A stretch of 5,657 nucleotides of DNA from Euryarchaeota archaeon UBA102. GTDB taxonomy: Archaea; Thermoplasmatota; Poseidoniia; MGIII; CG-Epi1. A program made the translations under genes and the position numbers. Numbering within the stretch: position 1 is the stretch's first letter; every line of letters starts with the position of its first letter. Below, in pieces: positions 4,953 to 5,657 of this stretch. The notes beneath the pieces are model-generated. The model was not told where the DNA came from. It did no database searches and saw only the letters and a list, made by a program, of their open reading frames with translations. Location: the NCBI GenBank assembly GCA_002509225.1, contig DAHL01000012.1, positions 1-5,657 of the forward strand, read 5' to 3'.

Positions 4953-5657
4953 TTACTCGATAAATATGGCCGGTTTTAGAGGAAGAGCTTGCTTAGCTTT
5001 GGACTTCGCAGCCTCCGGCGCATCGGATGCGTGGAGAACTTCGATATCGCACCCGTATAATTCTTCAAGGAACTCTTTGCGCTCAGTAAGCATCGCCTGT
5101 TCATCAATGGCCTTCTGATATTTAGGGGCCCAATCTGGCCCTAAAGATGGGATTTCTCGAAGAGCCCAATTCTTTAGGAAGTTCGAAGCGTCCTTTTTGG
5201 CTTCATTCGGTAATTCGGCCATCGCTTTGGACATTAGATCCTTGACGGAAACCTGCCCTCGCTCGTCGGTAAGAGAGGCGGCAATGGAGACTGCAGTCCA
5301 TTTCCAAGAAGGTGCTGTAATTAGGGTTATTTTCTCCGGTTTATCTATCTTAGCGACATTCAATATTTTTCTTATATCATCACTTGTTTCCCTCAATAAA
5401 TCTTCAGAAAGGAGAATATTTGAATCGGCTTCGCGTCCTTCAGGATACTGAGCATTCGAAATCAACCCCTCTCCGCCGAGTGATTCCCAAATTTCCTCAG
5501 CTGCGTGAGGAGCTATTGGAGCTATGCCTCTAGTAACGATAGAGATGTACTTTTTCAGAAGATCTTTGTTAGGTTCTCCTGCCCTCTGGATATACCATCT
5601 ATAATATTGTGGTAATTCGAAGAAAAGATGCCTTAGAGCTGTTCTGAAAAGGAGTTT
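4953..5657 (-). CDS. leuS: Leucyl-tRNA synthetase, archaeal type, C-terminal part (partial)
   Basis: Leucyl-tRNA synthetase charges tRNA-Leu with leucine in the cytoplasm. The frame is open from the right edge at 5657 to the TAA at 4953-4955, giving 234 residues. The visible part begins with the helical anticodon-binding domain (ALRHLFFELPQYYRWYI, then a region with IAPIAPHAAEEIWESLGGEG). A lysine-rich alpha/beta C-terminal region follows (KPEKITLITAPSWKW) and it closes with CDIEVLHASDAPEAAKSKAK and ALPLKPAIFIE. The APIAPHxAEExWExLGGEG block and the PLKPAIFIE end are typical of archaeal/eukaryotic-type LeuRS, whose C-terminal domain contacts the long variable arm of tRNA-Leu. The catalytic HIGH and KMSKS motifs and the editing domain lie beyond the window. 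A TTG at 5465 could be mistaken for a start, but the frame continues upstream with clear LeuRS sequence. Confidence 0.95.
   Translation of the reverse strand, partial: KLLFRTALRHLFFELPQYYRWYIQRAGEPNKDLLKKYISIVTRGIAPIAPHAAEEIWESLGGEGLISNAQYPEGREADSNILLSEDLLRETSDDIRKILNVAKIDKPEKITLITAPSWKWTAVSIAASLTDERGQVSVKDLMSKAMAELPNEAKKDASNFLKNWALREIPSLGPDWAPKYQKAIDEQAMLTERKEFLEELYGCDIEVLHASDAPEAAKSKAKQALPLKPAIFIE

Noticed and set aside
4953..5465. Separate 170-residue gene beginning at a TTG at 5465
   Set aside because: The same frame is open to the window edge and encodes clear LeuRS sequence upstream (APIAPHAAEEIWESLGGEG), so this is the C-terminal part of leuS and not an independent gene.

Overview
This window looks like a piece of a euryarchaeal chromosome. 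Four things point that way: an archaeal-type DnaG N-terminus, an archaeal-type leucyl-tRNA synthetase C-terminus, a PLP synthase subunit with the long insertion known from archaeal PdxS, and a TTTATAAA TATA box followed by a short leader. The large PKD-repeat surface protein and moderate GC content fit the marine Thermoplasmata-related lineages (Marine Group II/III, Poseidoniales type). That placement is inference, because no 16S gene or ribosomal protein is present.

Layout, left to right. (1) 1-176, minus strand: the first 58 codons of dnaG, running off the left edge. (2) 177-407: a divergent intergenic region with candidate promoters and an inverted repeat. (3) 408-1250, plus: an unrecognised 280-residue protein whose last ~70 residues resemble the DUF1292 (YrzB-like) family. 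(4) 1303-1379, plus: tRNA-Ala(CGC) with an encoded CCA. (5) 1391-2383, plus: pdxS, whose ribosome binding site starts at the base after the tRNA CCA. (6) 2382-2412: an imperfect inverted repeat covering both convergent stop codons. (7) 2396-4864, minus: a secreted, C-terminally anchored protein with carboxypeptidase-regulatory-like, PKD and CARDB-like domains and many N-glycosylation sequons. (8) 4919-4942: the TATA box of that gene next to the oligo-T terminator of the gene upstream. (9) 4953-5657, minus: the C-terminal 234 residues of leuS, running off the right edge.

Most of the content is housekeeping: RNA processing or degradation (DnaG/exosome), translation (tRNA-Ala, LeuRS) and vitamin B6 synthesis (PdxS). 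The glutaminase partner PdxT is not in the window. The least explained parts are the 408-1250 gene, the tRNA-pdxS junction and the large surface protein. I see no CRISPR array, insertion sequence, integrase or clear defence or biosynthetic island, and nothing that I can defend as a wholly new system.
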